Shown: positions 1 through 8,790 of the stretch, piece by piece | Position numbering within the stretch: the first letter of the stretch is position 1 | How the letters are laid out: every line of letters begins with the position of its first letter | NCBI GenBank assembly: GCA_038239345.1 | Contig: JBBSEX010000021.1 | Coordinates: 11,687-75,686 of the forward strand | Length of the DNA stretch: 64,000 nucleotides | Direction of reading: 5' to 3' | From: JBBSEX01 sp038239345 | Lineage (GTDB): Bacteria > Acidobacteriota > Terriglobia > Bryobacterales > Bryobacteraceae | Position numbers and translations under genes: made by a program | Notes under the pieces: generated by a model | Databases searched by the model: none | What the model saw: the letters and a program-made list of their open reading frames with translations, nothing else | What the model was told of the DNA's origin: nothing

Positions 1-89
1 AGTGCAAGCGTGAAGATGACGGTAATGGCCAGCCCTTTCGCATGGGTTAGTGAGCGAAAGGCGAATTTCAAATCGTTCCAAAAAGTCAT
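1..89 (-). CDS. FtsX-like ABC permease, ADOP type (N-terminal fragment)
   Basis: Only the first 29 codons are inside the window; the gene reads leftwards off the edge. The start is ATG at 89. The visible peptide begins MTFWNDLKFAFRSL and runs into the first hydrophobic segment (GLAITVIFTLAL). A short amphipathic 'DLKFAFRSL' stretch followed by a transmembrane helix is typical of the N-terminus of MacB/FtsX-like permeases, especially the acidobacterial duplicated orphan permeases. It lies 10 bp after the AHSA1 gene on the same strand, so it is probably the third gene of the ArsR operon. The family call rests on a short stretch and needs the rest of the gene. Confidence 0.6.
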   Translation of the reverse strand, partial: MTFWNDLKFAFRSLTHAKGLAITVIFTLA

Positions 90-99
90 GATGGTCCCT

Positions 100-1014
100 T
101 TATGATTCAGTTGACAGGTATTGCTTCAGACGCTCCATCATCTGGGTAGCACCTTCGTCGGCGTGGAACCGGGCGATCAGCTTATCGCGCTCCGCGGCGG
201 TCCGGCAGACCATTTGCATGGTTAGCCTGGTCTTTTCTTCTTGCTCGTCAAACGTCACAGTGACTTCGAATTGATCCGGATCGTCCTCGTCGCCGTGGGA
301 GTAGACCAGCCGTTCATTTTTCACAACTTCGCTGTAAACGATTCTGTTGGGATAATCCGTGCCGTCGGGGCCGTGCATGGTCAGACGCCACACACCGCCA
401 GGCTTTACCGACATCTCATGAATGGTATTCGTGAAGGCGTTCGGGCCCCACCAGTGGATGACATGTTTGGGATCGGTCCACACCCTGAACACCAGCGCAC
501 GCGGCGCGTCAAGAACACGCGTCACCATGATTCCCCGTTCGGCCACACTCGCTGTGGTGACCTGTTCCTGGAGTTTGTCGAGACTTTGTGACCACCCGGC
601 ATCCATGCCTTTCATCATTGCGGCAGCCGTGGCGGCGGATCCCGCGGCGCTTGTTATCAATTTGATTTTTGTCCTGCCGGCGGCTTCCTCGAAAGTAACC
701 GTGGTGAGGCCTTCGATCAGGATATTGCCATTTTTATCCGTCACGTTATTAGTGAAGACCAGACGCTCGGGTGGTTCCACTTCCTGGAAAATACCGCTGA
801 TCATATGCTCTACACCATTGGGTCCACGCATCACGATGCGCAGCATGCCGCCAAATTTGGCATTAACATCACAAACGGGATTGGTAAAACATTTTGGGCC
901 CCACCACTGGGCCAAATGTTTCGGATCGGTCCACAAACGGAAGACGAGTTCGCGTGGAGCGTTGAAGCTTCGTGTCAGGATTAGATCGCGTTTGACCAGT
1001 GCGATAGTGCTCAT
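100..1014 (-). CDS. Tandem AHSA1/SRPBCC-domain protein
   Basis: This 304-residue protein contains two consecutive AHSA1 (START/Bet v 1-like SRPBCC) domains, roughly residues 8-150 and 160-300. Each copy carries the family signature: 'R.fnAPRELVFRLWTDPKHLAQWWGP' near residue 18 and 'R.LDAPRALVFRVWTDPKH' near residue 165, each followed by a Gly/Trp-rich strand and a '.RLVFTN' or '.RLVYSH' strand. Single-domain members are about 150 residues, so this is an internal duplication or fusion. AHSA1 proteins bind hydrophobic ligands or act as co-chaperone-like factors; no specific ligand can be read here. The gene follows arsR by 18 bp. ArsR-AHSA1 pairs are common in bacteria and usually form one autoregulated unit. 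Confidence 0.9.
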   Translation of the reverse strand: MSTIALVKRDLILTRSFNAPRELVFRLWTDPKHLAQWWGPKCFTNPVCDVNAKFGGMLRIVMRGPNGVEHMISGIFQEVEPPERLVFTNNVTDKNGNILIEGLTTVTFEEAAGRTKIKLITSAAGSAATAAAMMKGMDAGWSQSLDKLQEQVTTASVAERGIMVTRVLDAPRALVFRVWTDPKHVIHWWGPNAFTNTIHEMSVKPGGVWRLTMHGPDGTDYPNRIVYSEVVKNERLVYSHGDEDDPDQFEVTVTFDEQEEKTRLTMQMVCRTAAERDKLIARFHADEGATQMMERLKQYLSTES

Positions 1015-1032
1015 GGGTGTGGCTCCTGTACT

Positions 1033-1410
1033 TTACTTGTGCGGTGCTTTACGGGAACGGCTCTTCGCGGAGCCGCGCTTCTTTTTCTTGGCTTGCAGGT
1101 CCTGCAAATAGAGATCCAGGCGATCAAAACTCTGCTCCCAAAAGCTGCGATAGTGTTCCACCCAGTCGGAAACCTCTTTCAAAGGACTCGCCTCCAGCGT
1201 GCAAGGCCGCCATTGCGCCTCGCGGCTTCGGGCAATCAACCCTGCCCGCGCAAGCACCTTGATGTGCTTTGAAACCGCCGGCATGCTCATCTGAAAGGGC
1301 TCGGCCAATTGCGTGACCGAGGCTTCGCCGGAAGCGAGACGCGCCAGGATGGCCCGCCGGGTTGGATCGGCAAGTGCTGCGAAAGTGGTGCTAAGTTGAT
1401 CTGCTGTCAT
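1033..1410 (-). CDS. ArsR-family winged-helix transcriptional regulator
   Basis: The 125-residue protein opens with the classic ArsR pattern 'FAALADPTRRAILARLASG' and continues with the helix-turn-helix 'SVTQLAEPFQMSMPAVSKHIKVL'. No CxC metal-binding motif is present in the recognition helix, so it is probably not an arsenic sensor. It belongs to the SmtB/ArsR-like subgroup that regulates AHSA1 genes. The C-terminus is very basic (Lys/Arg-rich from about residue 107). It is the first gene of the leftward operon with the tandem AHSA1 gene and the permease, and has a consensus sigma-70 promoter upstream. Confidence 0.9.
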   Translation of the reverse strand: MTADQLSTTFAALADPTRRAILARLASGEASVTQLAEPFQMSMPAVSKHIKVLARAGLIARSREAQWRPCTLEASPLKEVSDWVEHYRSFWEQSFDRLDLYLQDLQAKKKKRGSAKSRSRKAPHK

Positions 1411-1446
1411 AGCGCTAAACCAGTTTGTTAAGTAACCGCGAAGTTA

Positions 1447-1475
1447 AATATAAGCGGAGTTCGCTGAGCTGTCAA
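1447..1475 (-). promoter_or_regulatory. Sigma-70 promoter of the arsR operon
   Basis: On the minus strand a perfect -35 (TTGACA, 1470-1475) is separated by exactly 17 bp from a -10 (TATATT, 1447-1452). The predicted start site is near 1440, leaving a leader of about 30 nt before the ATG at 1410. The near-palindrome GTTAAGTAAC (1427-1436) lies just downstream of the start site and is a plausible ArsR operator, which would be autoregulation; this last point is inference. Confidence 0.65.
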
Positions 1476-1689
1476 GGGAACTTTTCACCTGCGACTTCAT
1501 TAGGACGACGAACGACCGTACCCGAATTCGACAAGCCGGCCAGGAAAATTTCCTTTACTGCCCCGCACGCTGCCGCGACACTTCCATCTGCACAAATCTT
1601 TAGAGTTGACCTCAGCTTGTTGTAGACGGGGCTCCTTGCGAGGGGTGACGGAAACAATGAGCAGATTCGGCTGCTTACTTTCCAGCGAC

Positions 1690-1718
1690 TTGACACGTCT
1701 CTGTGGTGGGTAGATCAT
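1690..1718 (+). promoter_or_regulatory. Promoter of the FecR-domain gene
   Basis: A perfect -35 hexamer (TTGACA, 1690-1695) is followed after 17 bp by GATCAT (1713-1718, four of six matches to TATAAT). The start codon is at 1740, so the leader would be about 15 nt and contains a weak purine-rich site (GGCAGAGG). Confidence 0.5.
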
Positions 1719-1739
1719 TTAAGGCAGAGGTACAACTTC

Positions 1740-2798
1740 ATGAGGTTTCTGACGGGCGCTTTAGCCGCCGGTTTGCTGACTGTTCCGGCTATGTTTGGAC
1801 AATCCGTAATTTCGGCTCATTCGGGAGTCGTTCATTATGTGGAAGGTAAGGTCTTACTAAATAACGAAATCATCGATCCTAAGTTTGGACATTTTCCGGA
1901 CGTGAAACAAAATCAGGAACTACGAACGGAGGAAGGGAAGGCCGAAATCCTCCTGACGCCGGGAGTGTTTATCCGGTTGGGTGAGAACAGCGGTATTCGC
2001 ATGATCTCGAATCAACTGGCCGATACTCGAGTAGAAATCACCGCTGGGTCGGCTTTGGTGGAATGCGCGGAGATTCTGAAGGACAACTCGATCACAATCC
2101 TATATAAAGATAGTTCGATTGGCATCGCGAAGAGTGGTCTGTACCGCATTGACGCCGATTCGGCTGCTCCCCGATTGCGCGTTTATACCGGCGAAGCCTT
2201 GCTTACAAGTGGCAGCGATAGCCGCACGGTGAAGGCTGGGCACGAAGCCTCTTTCGGCGCGGTGATCGCAACAAATAAATTCGACGTAAAGGACACCGAC
2301 GAACTGTATCGGTGGAGTTCACGCCGCGATAGCTACATATCCGTCGCCAACGTTTCATCTGCCCGCAGCGCTCGAAACATGGGTGGTGGGTCGGGATTCA
2401 CCGGCGGCAGTTCCTGGGCCTGGAACCAGTGGTACGGGATGTTCACCTACGTCCCTTATGATCGAGTGTATTCGAGCCCGTTCGGCTGGAATTACTTCAG
2501 CCCGGGGCAGGTTGGCTATCTTTATAATTACTACTCGCCATATTACGGTTACGGGCAGGGATATAACTCCAACCCGATCTCTATCCGGACGTCTCCGGTT
2601 TCTACTTCATTTTCCCGGAGCGCCGATGGATTGCGGGCTAGTTCGACCTCCGGCGGTTTCGGCACTGGCACTTCCAATTCCGGCGGATTCTCCAACGGCG
2701 GATCGCGCGGAGTGTCCAACGCCGGATTCGGCGGCGGCAGTACGGGGGGCGGCTCTCTGAGCGGCGGAGCCGGCGGTCGCAGCGGCGGCCACAAATAA
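1740..2798 (+). CDS. Exported FecR-domain protein with Gly/Ser-rich tail
   Basis: The 352-residue protein has a Sec signal peptide (MRFLTGALAAGLLTVPAMFG, cleavage near residue 20). A FecR-like beta domain covers about residues 25-175, with typical strands such as 'REDLRT/GKAEILLTPGVFIRLG' in the pattern of FecR periplasmic sensors. Residues 195-285 are rich in Tyr, Trp and Gly. The last 60 residues are almost entirely Gly, Ser and Thr, which suggests a disordered surface or wall-spanning tail. There is no membrane anchor, sigma factor or TonB receptor nearby, so a classical FecIR signalling role is unlikely. Such stand-alone FecR proteins are frequent in Acidobacteriota; the function is unknown. 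Confidence 0.8.
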   Translation: MRFLTGALAAGLLTVPAMFGQSVISAHSGVVHYVEGKVLLNNEIIDPKFGHFPDVKQNQELRTEEGKAEILLTPGVFIRLGENSGIRMISNQLADTRVEITAGSALVECAEILKDNSITILYKDSSIGIAKSGLYRIDADSAAPRLRVYTGEALLTSGSDSRTVKAGHEASFGAVIATNKFDVKDTDELYRWSSRRDSYISVANVSSARSARNMGGGSGFTGGSSWAWNQWYGMFTYVPYDRVYSSPFGWNYFSPGQVGYLYNYYSPYYGYGQGYNSNPISIRTSPVSTSFSRSADGLRASSTSGGFGTGTSNSGGFSNGGSRGVSNAGFGGGSTGGGSLSGGAGGRSGGHK

Positions 2799-2871
2799 TT
2801 AAAAACGTAGCGCTCCGAATCGGCTTCTCACTTCCTGACTTGTGTTGCCCGGGCTCGATGCGTGCGCGCCC

Positions 2872-5800
2872 ATGAGCATCGCAGTGGTGGCGGAGAAGCC
2901 GTCGGTCGCTCGCGATATTGCCAAAGTTTTAGGCGCCAATCAGAAGGGCGACGGGTATCTGCACGGCGGCGGATACATAGTCACTTGGGCTATAGGCCAC
3001 TTGGTGGCTCTCGCTCAACCGCATGAGATCCAGCCCGAATGGAAACAGTGGCGGCGCGATTTGCTTCCGATGCTTCCGCAAGCCTGGCCGCTTGTAGTCT
3101 ACGAAAAAACCAAAGATCAATTCGAGATTGTTCGGAAGATCATCACGTCATCGAAGGTAGCGCTAATCGTCTGCGCCACGGATGCGGGACGCGAAGGGGA
3201 GCTGATCTTCCGCTACATCTACGATGCGGCAGAATCGTCCAAATCGGTCCAGCGCTTGTGGATCTCATCGTTGACCGCGGACGCCATCCAGCAAGGCTTT
3301 AGCGAGCTGAAAAGCGCTCACGATTATGACGGGCTGGGTGATGCCGCGCGCGGTCGCAGCCGAGCCGACTGGCTGGTTGGCATGAATCTCTCGCGCGCTT
3401 ACACGCTCGCTTACGGCGAGGAAATTTCGGTGGGCCGCGTGCAAACGCCAACACTCGCCATGGTGGTGGAACGTGAACTTGCGGTGCGCGCCTTCGTGCC
3501 CGAAGAGTATCGCGAAGTGATGGCGACATTTTCACCGGAATCCACCGCCCAGCAGAAGAATCGGGCCAGCTATCAGGGCGTGTGGTTTCGTCCGCCGCAG
3601 ACCGGTGAGAGCGTGCAGCAAGCGATGCGATTGCCGGTGCAAACCGACGATGCAAAGCAAATTGTCGCCCGAGCGTTAACCGGTGAGGCGCGTATTGTTT
3701 CCGTGCAAGCGGAAGCGAAACGAACCGCCCCGCCACAACTTTATGATTTGACCGAGTTACAACGCCACGCCAATCGTCTGTATGGATTGAACGCCCAGCA
3801 AACGCTGGACATCGCGCAGGCATTGTACGAAAAACATAAACTATTGAGCTATCCGCGAACGGACAGCCGCTATCTTTCGAATTCCGTCGCCGGGACTTTG
3901 GCGAAGATTATTGCCGTGACCAGTTCCCGCTATCCGGGGTTGATCGCTCCTGGAACCGGACAGAAGCCGCTAGGATCGCGCTTCGTTGACGATGCGAAAG
4001 TGTCTGACCATCACGCCATCATTCCAACAATCACGCCCGCGGGGAAGACCGCTCTAACAGAGGAGGAACGGCGGGTTTACGATCTGGTTTGCCGGCGTCT
4101 GCTTTCGGCGTGGCATGAAGATTACATCGCCGACGTCACGACGGTGATCACCAGCATTGTCAATGACCCTATCGTCGACCAATATCACTCCACTGGAACC
4201 GCGATTCGCCAGGTGGGATGGAAAATTCTCGACATAGGCGCCGACGCTAAGAAAGCGAAGAAAGCGCGCGGCGCAAAGGATGTCATCGAGGAGAGTGTCG
4301 AGGGCCAAGCTTTGCCGCCGGGATTGCGTGCCGGGCAGCCGCAGGACGTTTTGAAAGCCGAGTCGCTTTTAAAAAAAACGCGCCCGCCCAAGCGCTTGAA
4401 TGATGCCACCCTTCTTACGGCTATGCAGACCGCCGGAAAAACGCTGGATGAGAAAGATTTGTCGGACGCGATGAAGGATTCGGGGCTAGGCACACCGGCA
4501 ACGCGGGCGTCGATTATCGAAGTGTTGTTGAAGCGCGGATACATACAGCGCGACGGTAAGACGCTCGAGGCGACGGAGAAGGGAATTCACCTGATCGACG
4601 TGGTGCATCCGGAGGTGAAGAGTCCGGCGATGACCGGCCAGTGGGAGGCGTATCTTAAGCAGATCGAGCGTGGCCAGGCGAAGCTGCCGCTGTTCCTGGA
4701 AGGAATTGAGAAGTATGTCAGCGATGTCGTGGGCAAGGTTGGCCGGCAGGAAGGTGTACAACCACGGATTGCCCCGAACGATGACAAACCCTCCGTGCCC
4801 ACGCCCCCACGAGCCGTACTCCGCGGCGGACCCGGCGATCTTCACTCTCTGCTGCAATCGGGCTTCGGCTTTTCAGAATTTCGAGTCAATCAAGAAGCCG
4901 TCTGCCGGGCGGTGGTGGAAGGTAAGGATGTTCTGCTAGTGATGCCCACGGGTGCAGGAAAGTCACTCTGCTACCAACTTCCGGGCCTCGCGCTCGGCGG
5001 TACCACTCTTGTGATCAGCCCGCTTATCGCACTGATGGAGGATCAGGCGGCGAAGCTGAAGCAGCGCGGCTTCTCAGTGGAACGAATTCACTCCGGGCGA
5101 AATCGGAGCGACTCACGGCAGGTGTGCGTCGACTATTTACAGGGCAAGCTGCAATTCCTTTTCATCGCTCCGGAAAGGCTCCGCGTGCCGGGATTTCCGG
5201 AGATGTTGGCCAAGCGCAAGCCAACGCTGGTAGCCATCGACGAAGCGCATTGCATCTCGCAATGGGGCCATGATTTCCGGCCCGATTACCGGACTCTCGG
5301 CCAGCATTTGCCGGCTCTGCGTCCAGCGCCGATCATCGCCTTGACGGCAACCGCGACCCCAATCGTTCAGAATGATATCGCCGAACAGTTGAACCTCGGC
5401 CACGGGGGACGATTCATCCACGGTTTCCGGCGCGACAATATCGCGATTGAACTCGTTGAAGTGCCACCGGGGGATCGCGCCGACTTGGTGCGTGAGCTCC
5501 TGCAGGATCGAAACCGGCAGCCGGCAATCGTCTATGCGCCGACGCGGAGAGCCTCCGACGAAATCGCCGCCGGACTCAATCGGGGCTTCTCGGCGGCTGC
5601 GTATCACGCGGGACTTAGTCCGGCGATTCGCCATCGTGTGCAAGCGGACTTTCTCTCGGGAAACCTGCAAGTGATCGTAGCCACCATCGCCTTTGGAATG
5701 GGCATCGATAAGCCGGATGTGCGAACAGTGATTCACACCGCTTTGCCGGGCAGCGTGGAAGGCTATTACCAGGAGATTGGACGCGCCGGCCGTGATGGAT

Positions 5801-6831
5801 TGCCCTCACGCGCCGTGTTGATGCATTCCTATGCCGACCGTCATGCCCATGATTATTTCCATGAGCGAGACTACCCCGATATCAAGCTGCTCAACAACCT
5901 GTTCGCTGTTTTGACGGACGAGCCGCGCACGAAAGAGCAACTGCTTCAGCAAGTAAAGCTCGACTCCGATACGTTTGACAAGGTACTCGAGAAACTCTGG
6001 ATTCACGGCGGGGCAATCGTGGATTTTGCTGAGAATGTCAGCCGAGGGGTGGCCAGTTGGCGAGAGCCCTATCAAAGCCAAGGCGGACAGAAGTTAGGCC
6101 AGCTGCAACAGATGTTACGCTTCGCCGGTACGGGCCGCTGCCGGATGAGTTTGCTGGTGAGTCATTTCGGCGATGAGGCGGGTACGCGCTGCGGCATTTG
6201 CGATTTCTGCGCACCCGAAAGTTGCGAGGCCCAGAGCTTCGATCATGCCAATGCGAAGGAGCAGGTGCTAGCCCGTCAGGTTCTTAATGCACTGCGAAAG
6301 TCAGATGGCAGGGCGACGGGTAAGCTGCACGCCGAAATTTGTGTGAGCGGAGCACCCGACCGGAACGCGTTTGAGAACTTGTTGAGCGGGATGGCGCGCG
6401 CCGGCCTGATCGATTTGGTGGATGCGACATTTACAACGGAAGGTAGAGAGATCCATTTTCGCAAGACTGTGTTGACCCAGGAAGGCCGGCTGGTGAAGGA
6501 CTCGACGCCCATCGATTTGCTGATCAGGCCGAAATCGAAGACGAAGGGCAAACGCGCGCGCAAGGCTTCGCCGAAGTCCAGGGCCACTCATGGGGTTACC
6601 GCCGATTCCGATGCTACGCAATTGGAACAAGCCCTCCGCCGCTGGCGTCTTGCCGAAGCGAAGAAACAGGGCGTTCCGGCATTTCGCATTTTCTCCGATA
6701 AGGTGCTGCAGGCGATCGCCAGCAAACGCCCAACCGATGAGGACACGCTGCTGACGATCAGCGGTGTCAGCCCCAGAATCGCCAAACGCTTTGGCGGTCA
6801 ACTGCTGCGTTTAGTGGCAGCCGGAGCCTAA
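2872..6831 (+). CDS. Topoisomerase III-RecQ helicase fusion
   Basis: One uninterrupted 1319-residue ORF joins two enzymes. Residues 1-640 are a type IA topoisomerase III: Toprim start (AVVAEKPSVARDIAKVLG), acidic Toprim motif TDAGREGE, and active-site segment 'LLSYPRTDSRYLS' with catalytic Tyr327 (E. coli TopB uses Tyr328). After a linker (about 640-665) comes a RecQ helicase: Walker A MPTGAGKS (691-698), DEAH (790-793), motif VI-like 'YYQEIGRAGRDG', a zinc-binding domain with Cys1090, 1107, 1110 and 1113, a winged-helix-like region (about 1120-1200), a basic linker, and an HRDC domain (about 1249-1316). The two activities cooperate in double-Holliday-junction dissolution (BLM/Sgs1-Top3 in eukaryotes; RecQ-TopB in E. 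coli). I chose the ATG at 2872 rather than 2842 because MSIAVVAEKPS aligns with the family start. Confidence 0.95.
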   Translation: MSIAVVAEKPSVARDIAKVLGANQKGDGYLHGGGYIVTWAIGHLVALAQPHEIQPEWKQWRRDLLPMLPQAWPLVVYEKTKDQFEIVRKIITSSKVALIVCATDAGREGELIFRYIYDAAESSKSVQRLWISSLTADAIQQGFSELKSAHDYDGLGDAARGRSRADWLVGMNLSRAYTLAYGEEISVGRVQTPTLAMVVERELAVRAFVPEEYREVMATFSPESTAQQKNRASYQGVWFRPPQTGESVQQAMRLPVQTDDAKQIVARALTGEARIVSVQAEAKRTAPPQLYDLTELQRHANRLYGLNAQQTLDIAQALYEKHKLLSYPRTDSRYLSNSVAGTLAKIIAVTSSRYPGLIAPGTGQKPLGSRFVDDAKVSDHHAIIPTITPAGKTALTEEERRVYDLVCRRLLSAWHEDYIADVTTVITSIVNDPIVDQYHSTGTAIRQVGWKILDIGADAKKAKKARGAKDVIEESVEGQALPPGLRAGQPQDVLKAESLLKKTRPPKRLNDATLLTAMQTAGKTLDEKDLSDAMKDSGLGTPATRASIIEVLLKRGYIQRDGKTLEATEKGIHLIDVVHPEVKSPAMTGQWEAYLKQIERGQAKLPLFLEGIEKYVSDVVGKVGRQEGVQPRIAPNDDKPSVPTPPRAVLRGGPGDLHSLLQSGFGFSEFRVNQEAVCRAVVEGKDVLLVMPTGAGKSLCYQLPGLALGGTTLVISPLIALMEDQAAKLKQRGFSVERIHSGRNRSDSRQVCVDYLQGKLQFLFIAPERLRVPGFPEMLAKRKPTLVAIDEAHCISQWGHDFRPDYRTLGQHLPALRPAPIIALTATATPIVQNDIAEQLNLGHGGRFIHGFRRDNIAIELVEVPPGDRADLVRELLQDRNRQPAIVYAPTRRASDEIAAGLNRGFSAAAYHAGLSPAIRHRVQADFLSGNLQVIVATIAFGMGIDKPDVRTVIHTALPGSVEGYYQEIGRAGRDGLPSRAVLMHSYADRHAHDYFHERDYPDIKLLNNLFAVLTDEPRTKEQLLQQVKLDSDTFDKVLEKLWIHGGAIVDFAENVSRGVASWREPYQSQGGQKLGQLQQMLRFAGTGRCRMSLLVSHFGDEAGTRCGICDFCAPESCEAQSFDHANAKEQVLARQVLNALRKSDGRATGKLHAEICVSGAPDRNAFENLLSGMARAGLIDLVDATFTTEGREIHFRKTVLTQEGRLVKDSTPIDLLIRPKSKTKGKRARKASPKSRATHGVTADSDATQLEQALRRWRLAEAKKQGVPAFRIFSDKVLQAIASKRPTDEDTLLTISGVSPRIAKRFGGQLLRLVAAGA

Positions 6832-6836
6832 GACAT

Positions 6837-7622
6837 ATGCTGGTCTGCCCGGTACGCGACTGTCACTTGCCACTGGAACCTGCCGAGCGACAGGTGCATT
6901 GTCCACGCGGGCATTCCTTCGACGTCGCGCGAAGCGGGTATATCAACTTACTGCAGCCGCAGGACCGGCGATCGAAGCTGCCAGGCGACACCCCAAATGC
7001 GATGGCGGCGCGGCGCCGGTTGCACGAAAGAGGAGTGACGGGACCGTTACTCGACGCGATCTCTGACGCCGTCAAACCCTCGGCGAATGACTCGGTCCTC
7101 GATGCCGGCTGTGGCGACGGATTCTATCTGGGAACGCTCGCTCGCCGAAGCGGGTTCGCGGGTTTGGGGGTCGATATCTCCATCGCGGCCGTCGATGCCG
7201 CGGCGCGGCGCTATCCGGATTGCAAGTGGGTCGTCGCTAATGCCGATCGTTTCGTGCCCTGCGCCGGCCAGTCGTTCTCACTGGTGCTATCGATCACGGC
7301 GCGCATGAATTCCAGCGAATTCCGTCGCGTCCTGCGCGACGACGGCCATCTTTTGGTTGCGATACCGGCGCCAGACGATCTGATTGAATTGCGAGGCGTT
7401 GGCCGGGATCGGGTCGAGCGAACGGTTGAGACCTTTCAAAATGACTTTTCGCTAGTGGACCGGCAGCGCGTGACGACCCGAAGCGGTCTCGACGCAGCCG
7501 CTGTGGAAGATGTCCTACTATCCATTTATCGCCCCATGCAAACACGGCCCCCGGAAGCAATGGAAGTGACATTCAGTCTGGATTTACTGTTATTCCGGCC
7601 GGGTAGATTCTCCGTAAAATGA
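6837..7622 (+). CDS. RlmA-family 23S rRNA (guanine-N1)-methyltransferase
   Basis: The 261-residue protein starts with a zinc-binding motif in the RlmA arrangement (Cys4-x3-Cys8, then Cys21-x3-His25, in 'VHCPRGHSFD'). It continues with the family signature 'SGYINLLQPQDRR', then a Rossmann SAM-binding domain with motif I 'VLDAGCGDGFYLG'. RlmA enzymes methylate N1 of G745 or G748 in 23S rRNA helix 35, using SAM, in the cytoplasm. Which position is modified here cannot be told. The gene begins 5 bp after the topoisomerase-helicase stop, so the two are probably cotranscribed, although no functional link is obvious. Confidence 0.85.
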   Translation: MLVCPVRDCHLPLEPAERQVHCPRGHSFDVARSGYINLLQPQDRRSKLPGDTPNAMAARRRLHERGVTGPLLDAISDAVKPSANDSVLDAGCGDGFYLGTLARRSGFAGLGVDISIAAVDAAARRYPDCKWVVANADRFVPCAGQSFSLVLSITARMNSSEFRRVLRDDGHLLVAIPAPDDLIELRGVGRDRVERTVETFQNDFSLVDRQRVTTRSGLDAAAVEDVLLSIYRPMQTRPPEAMEVTFSLDLLLFRPGRFSVK

Positions 7623-7671
7623 AGATCGCGTAAAACTCTCACACAAACCCTAACCTGGTCGATAACAAGCT

Positions 7672-8790
7672 GTGAGGACATTGGGAATGGGTGAAAATTG
7701 CTCGCTTTGTGAAGTGAAATCCAGGTGCAAGCCGGATGCTAAGTTCGTATTTACGCCGGCGCCTATACTGCACGCTAAAATTCGTGGCTTGTTGACGTCT
7801 CACCAGATTGAATTCACGGAAGACAGCCAAATTTTCACGTTGACTGATCCTCGCGGGATGGATTTTCTACGGGCGGAGTTAAACGAGTTTGAGCAGCGGG
7901 ATACCCGGATCGCCCCATCGTCGCTCTCTGGATTACTAAGCGCGGAAACACTGGCGAATTTAGCCGAACGAAACGACTACGCCTGGTTTGACGATGCGCT
8001 GGTGAACGACCGGTTCAGCTTCTATTACCAGCCCATTGTGGATACAAGCGCCGGGGCGGTGTTCGCACATGAATGTCTCGTCCGCCTGATCGGCGAAACA
8101 TCGTACAACGGCGGGCAGATTATTGAGGCGGCCACCCGCGAGAGCCGGATTCACGAATTCGACTCTTACTGCAGGGTGAAAGCAATACGCTCCGCGGCCT
8201 TGGAAAGCAGGTCTGAAACCAAGGTGTTCGTTAACTTTCTGCCGACTTCTATTTACGACCCCAAATTGTGCCTCAAAACTACCGAGGCCGCGGTCAATGC
8301 CTCCAACATGTCACCCACCGATATAGTCTTTGAGGTTGTGGAAAGCGACGGTGTCCGCCAAGTGAAGCATCTGCTTCAAATCGCCGAATACTATCGCGCC
8401 GCCGGTTTCGGATTCGCTCTGGACGATGTTGGAACGGGAGCCAACTCTCTCCAGATGATTTGTGATTTTAAACCCGACTACATCAAGCTGGACAAGTCGC
8501 TAACATCTCGCATGGATGATCCCATGCGTTTGACGGCAGTCCGCAAGCTGACCGAATTAGCTCAGGAATTTAGCGTGGCCGTGATAGCCGAAGGAGTCGA
8601 GACTGCGATGCAGTCAGAGTTGTTGCAATCAATTGGTATCCATCTGATGCAAGGCTGGTATTTCGGCCGCCCGGCGCCACAAATGCACGCCGCCGAAGAA
8701 GATCTTTTACGGCTTGCGCAACTTCTGGCGAAAGAACAAAACGCGGCCGCCATAGGCTATAAAAGGGAGATGAATCCTATCTCCGCCTGA
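7672..8790 (+). CDS. EAL-domain c-di-GMP phosphodiesterase with N-terminal Cys cluster
   Basis: The 372-residue protein ends in an EAL domain (about 118-355). The signature motif is ECLVRL instead of EALLR, but the residues known to bind metal and substrate are visible: Glu in 'HECLVRL', Asn in 'VFVNFLP', Glu in 'VFEVVES', Asp-Asp in 'ALDDVGTG', Lys in 'YIKLDKS', Glu in 'IAEGVET' and Gln in 'MQGWYFGRP'. It is therefore likely an active phosphodiesterase hydrolysing c-di-GMP to pGpG. The first 20 residues carry Cys10, Cys13 and Cys19, a possible metal or redox site. The GTG start at 7672 is used here; ATG at 7687 is an alternative that keeps the cysteines. No GGDEF or membrane segment is present. 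The stop overlaps the start of the next gene. Confidence 0.88.
   Translation: MRTLGMGENCSLCEVKSRCKPDAKFVFTPAPILHAKIRGLLTSHQIEFTEDSQIFTLTDPRGMDFLRAELNEFEQRDTRIAPSSLSGLLSAETLANLAERNDYAWFDDALVNDRFSFYYQPIVDTSAGAVFAHECLVRLIGETSYNGGQIIEAATRESRIHEFDSYCRVKAIRSAALESRSETKVFVNFLPTSIYDPKLCLKTTEAAVNASNMSPTDIVFEVVESDGVRQVKHLLQIAEYYRAAGFGFALDDVGTGANSLQMICDFKPDYIKLDKSLTSRMDDPMRLTAVRKLTELAQEFSVAVIAEGVETAMQSELLQSIGIHLMQGWYFGRPAPQMHAAEEDLLRLAQLLAKEQNAAAIGYKREMNPISA

Larger units (their letters stand above)
1411..1739. other. Divergent intergenic region (329 bp)
   Basis: This region separates the leftward arsR operon from the rightward FecR gene and carries both promoters. Short ORFs inside it have no recognisable protein pattern. 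Apart from the two promoters and the GTTAAGTAAC half-palindrome near arsR, I see no RNA gene or repeat in its middle part (about 1480-1685). Confidence 0.5.

Noticed and set aside
2549..2794. Pro-rich antisense ORF over the Gly-rich tail of the FecR protein
   Set aside because: Poly-Pro is the complement of the Gly-rich codons on the plus strand.
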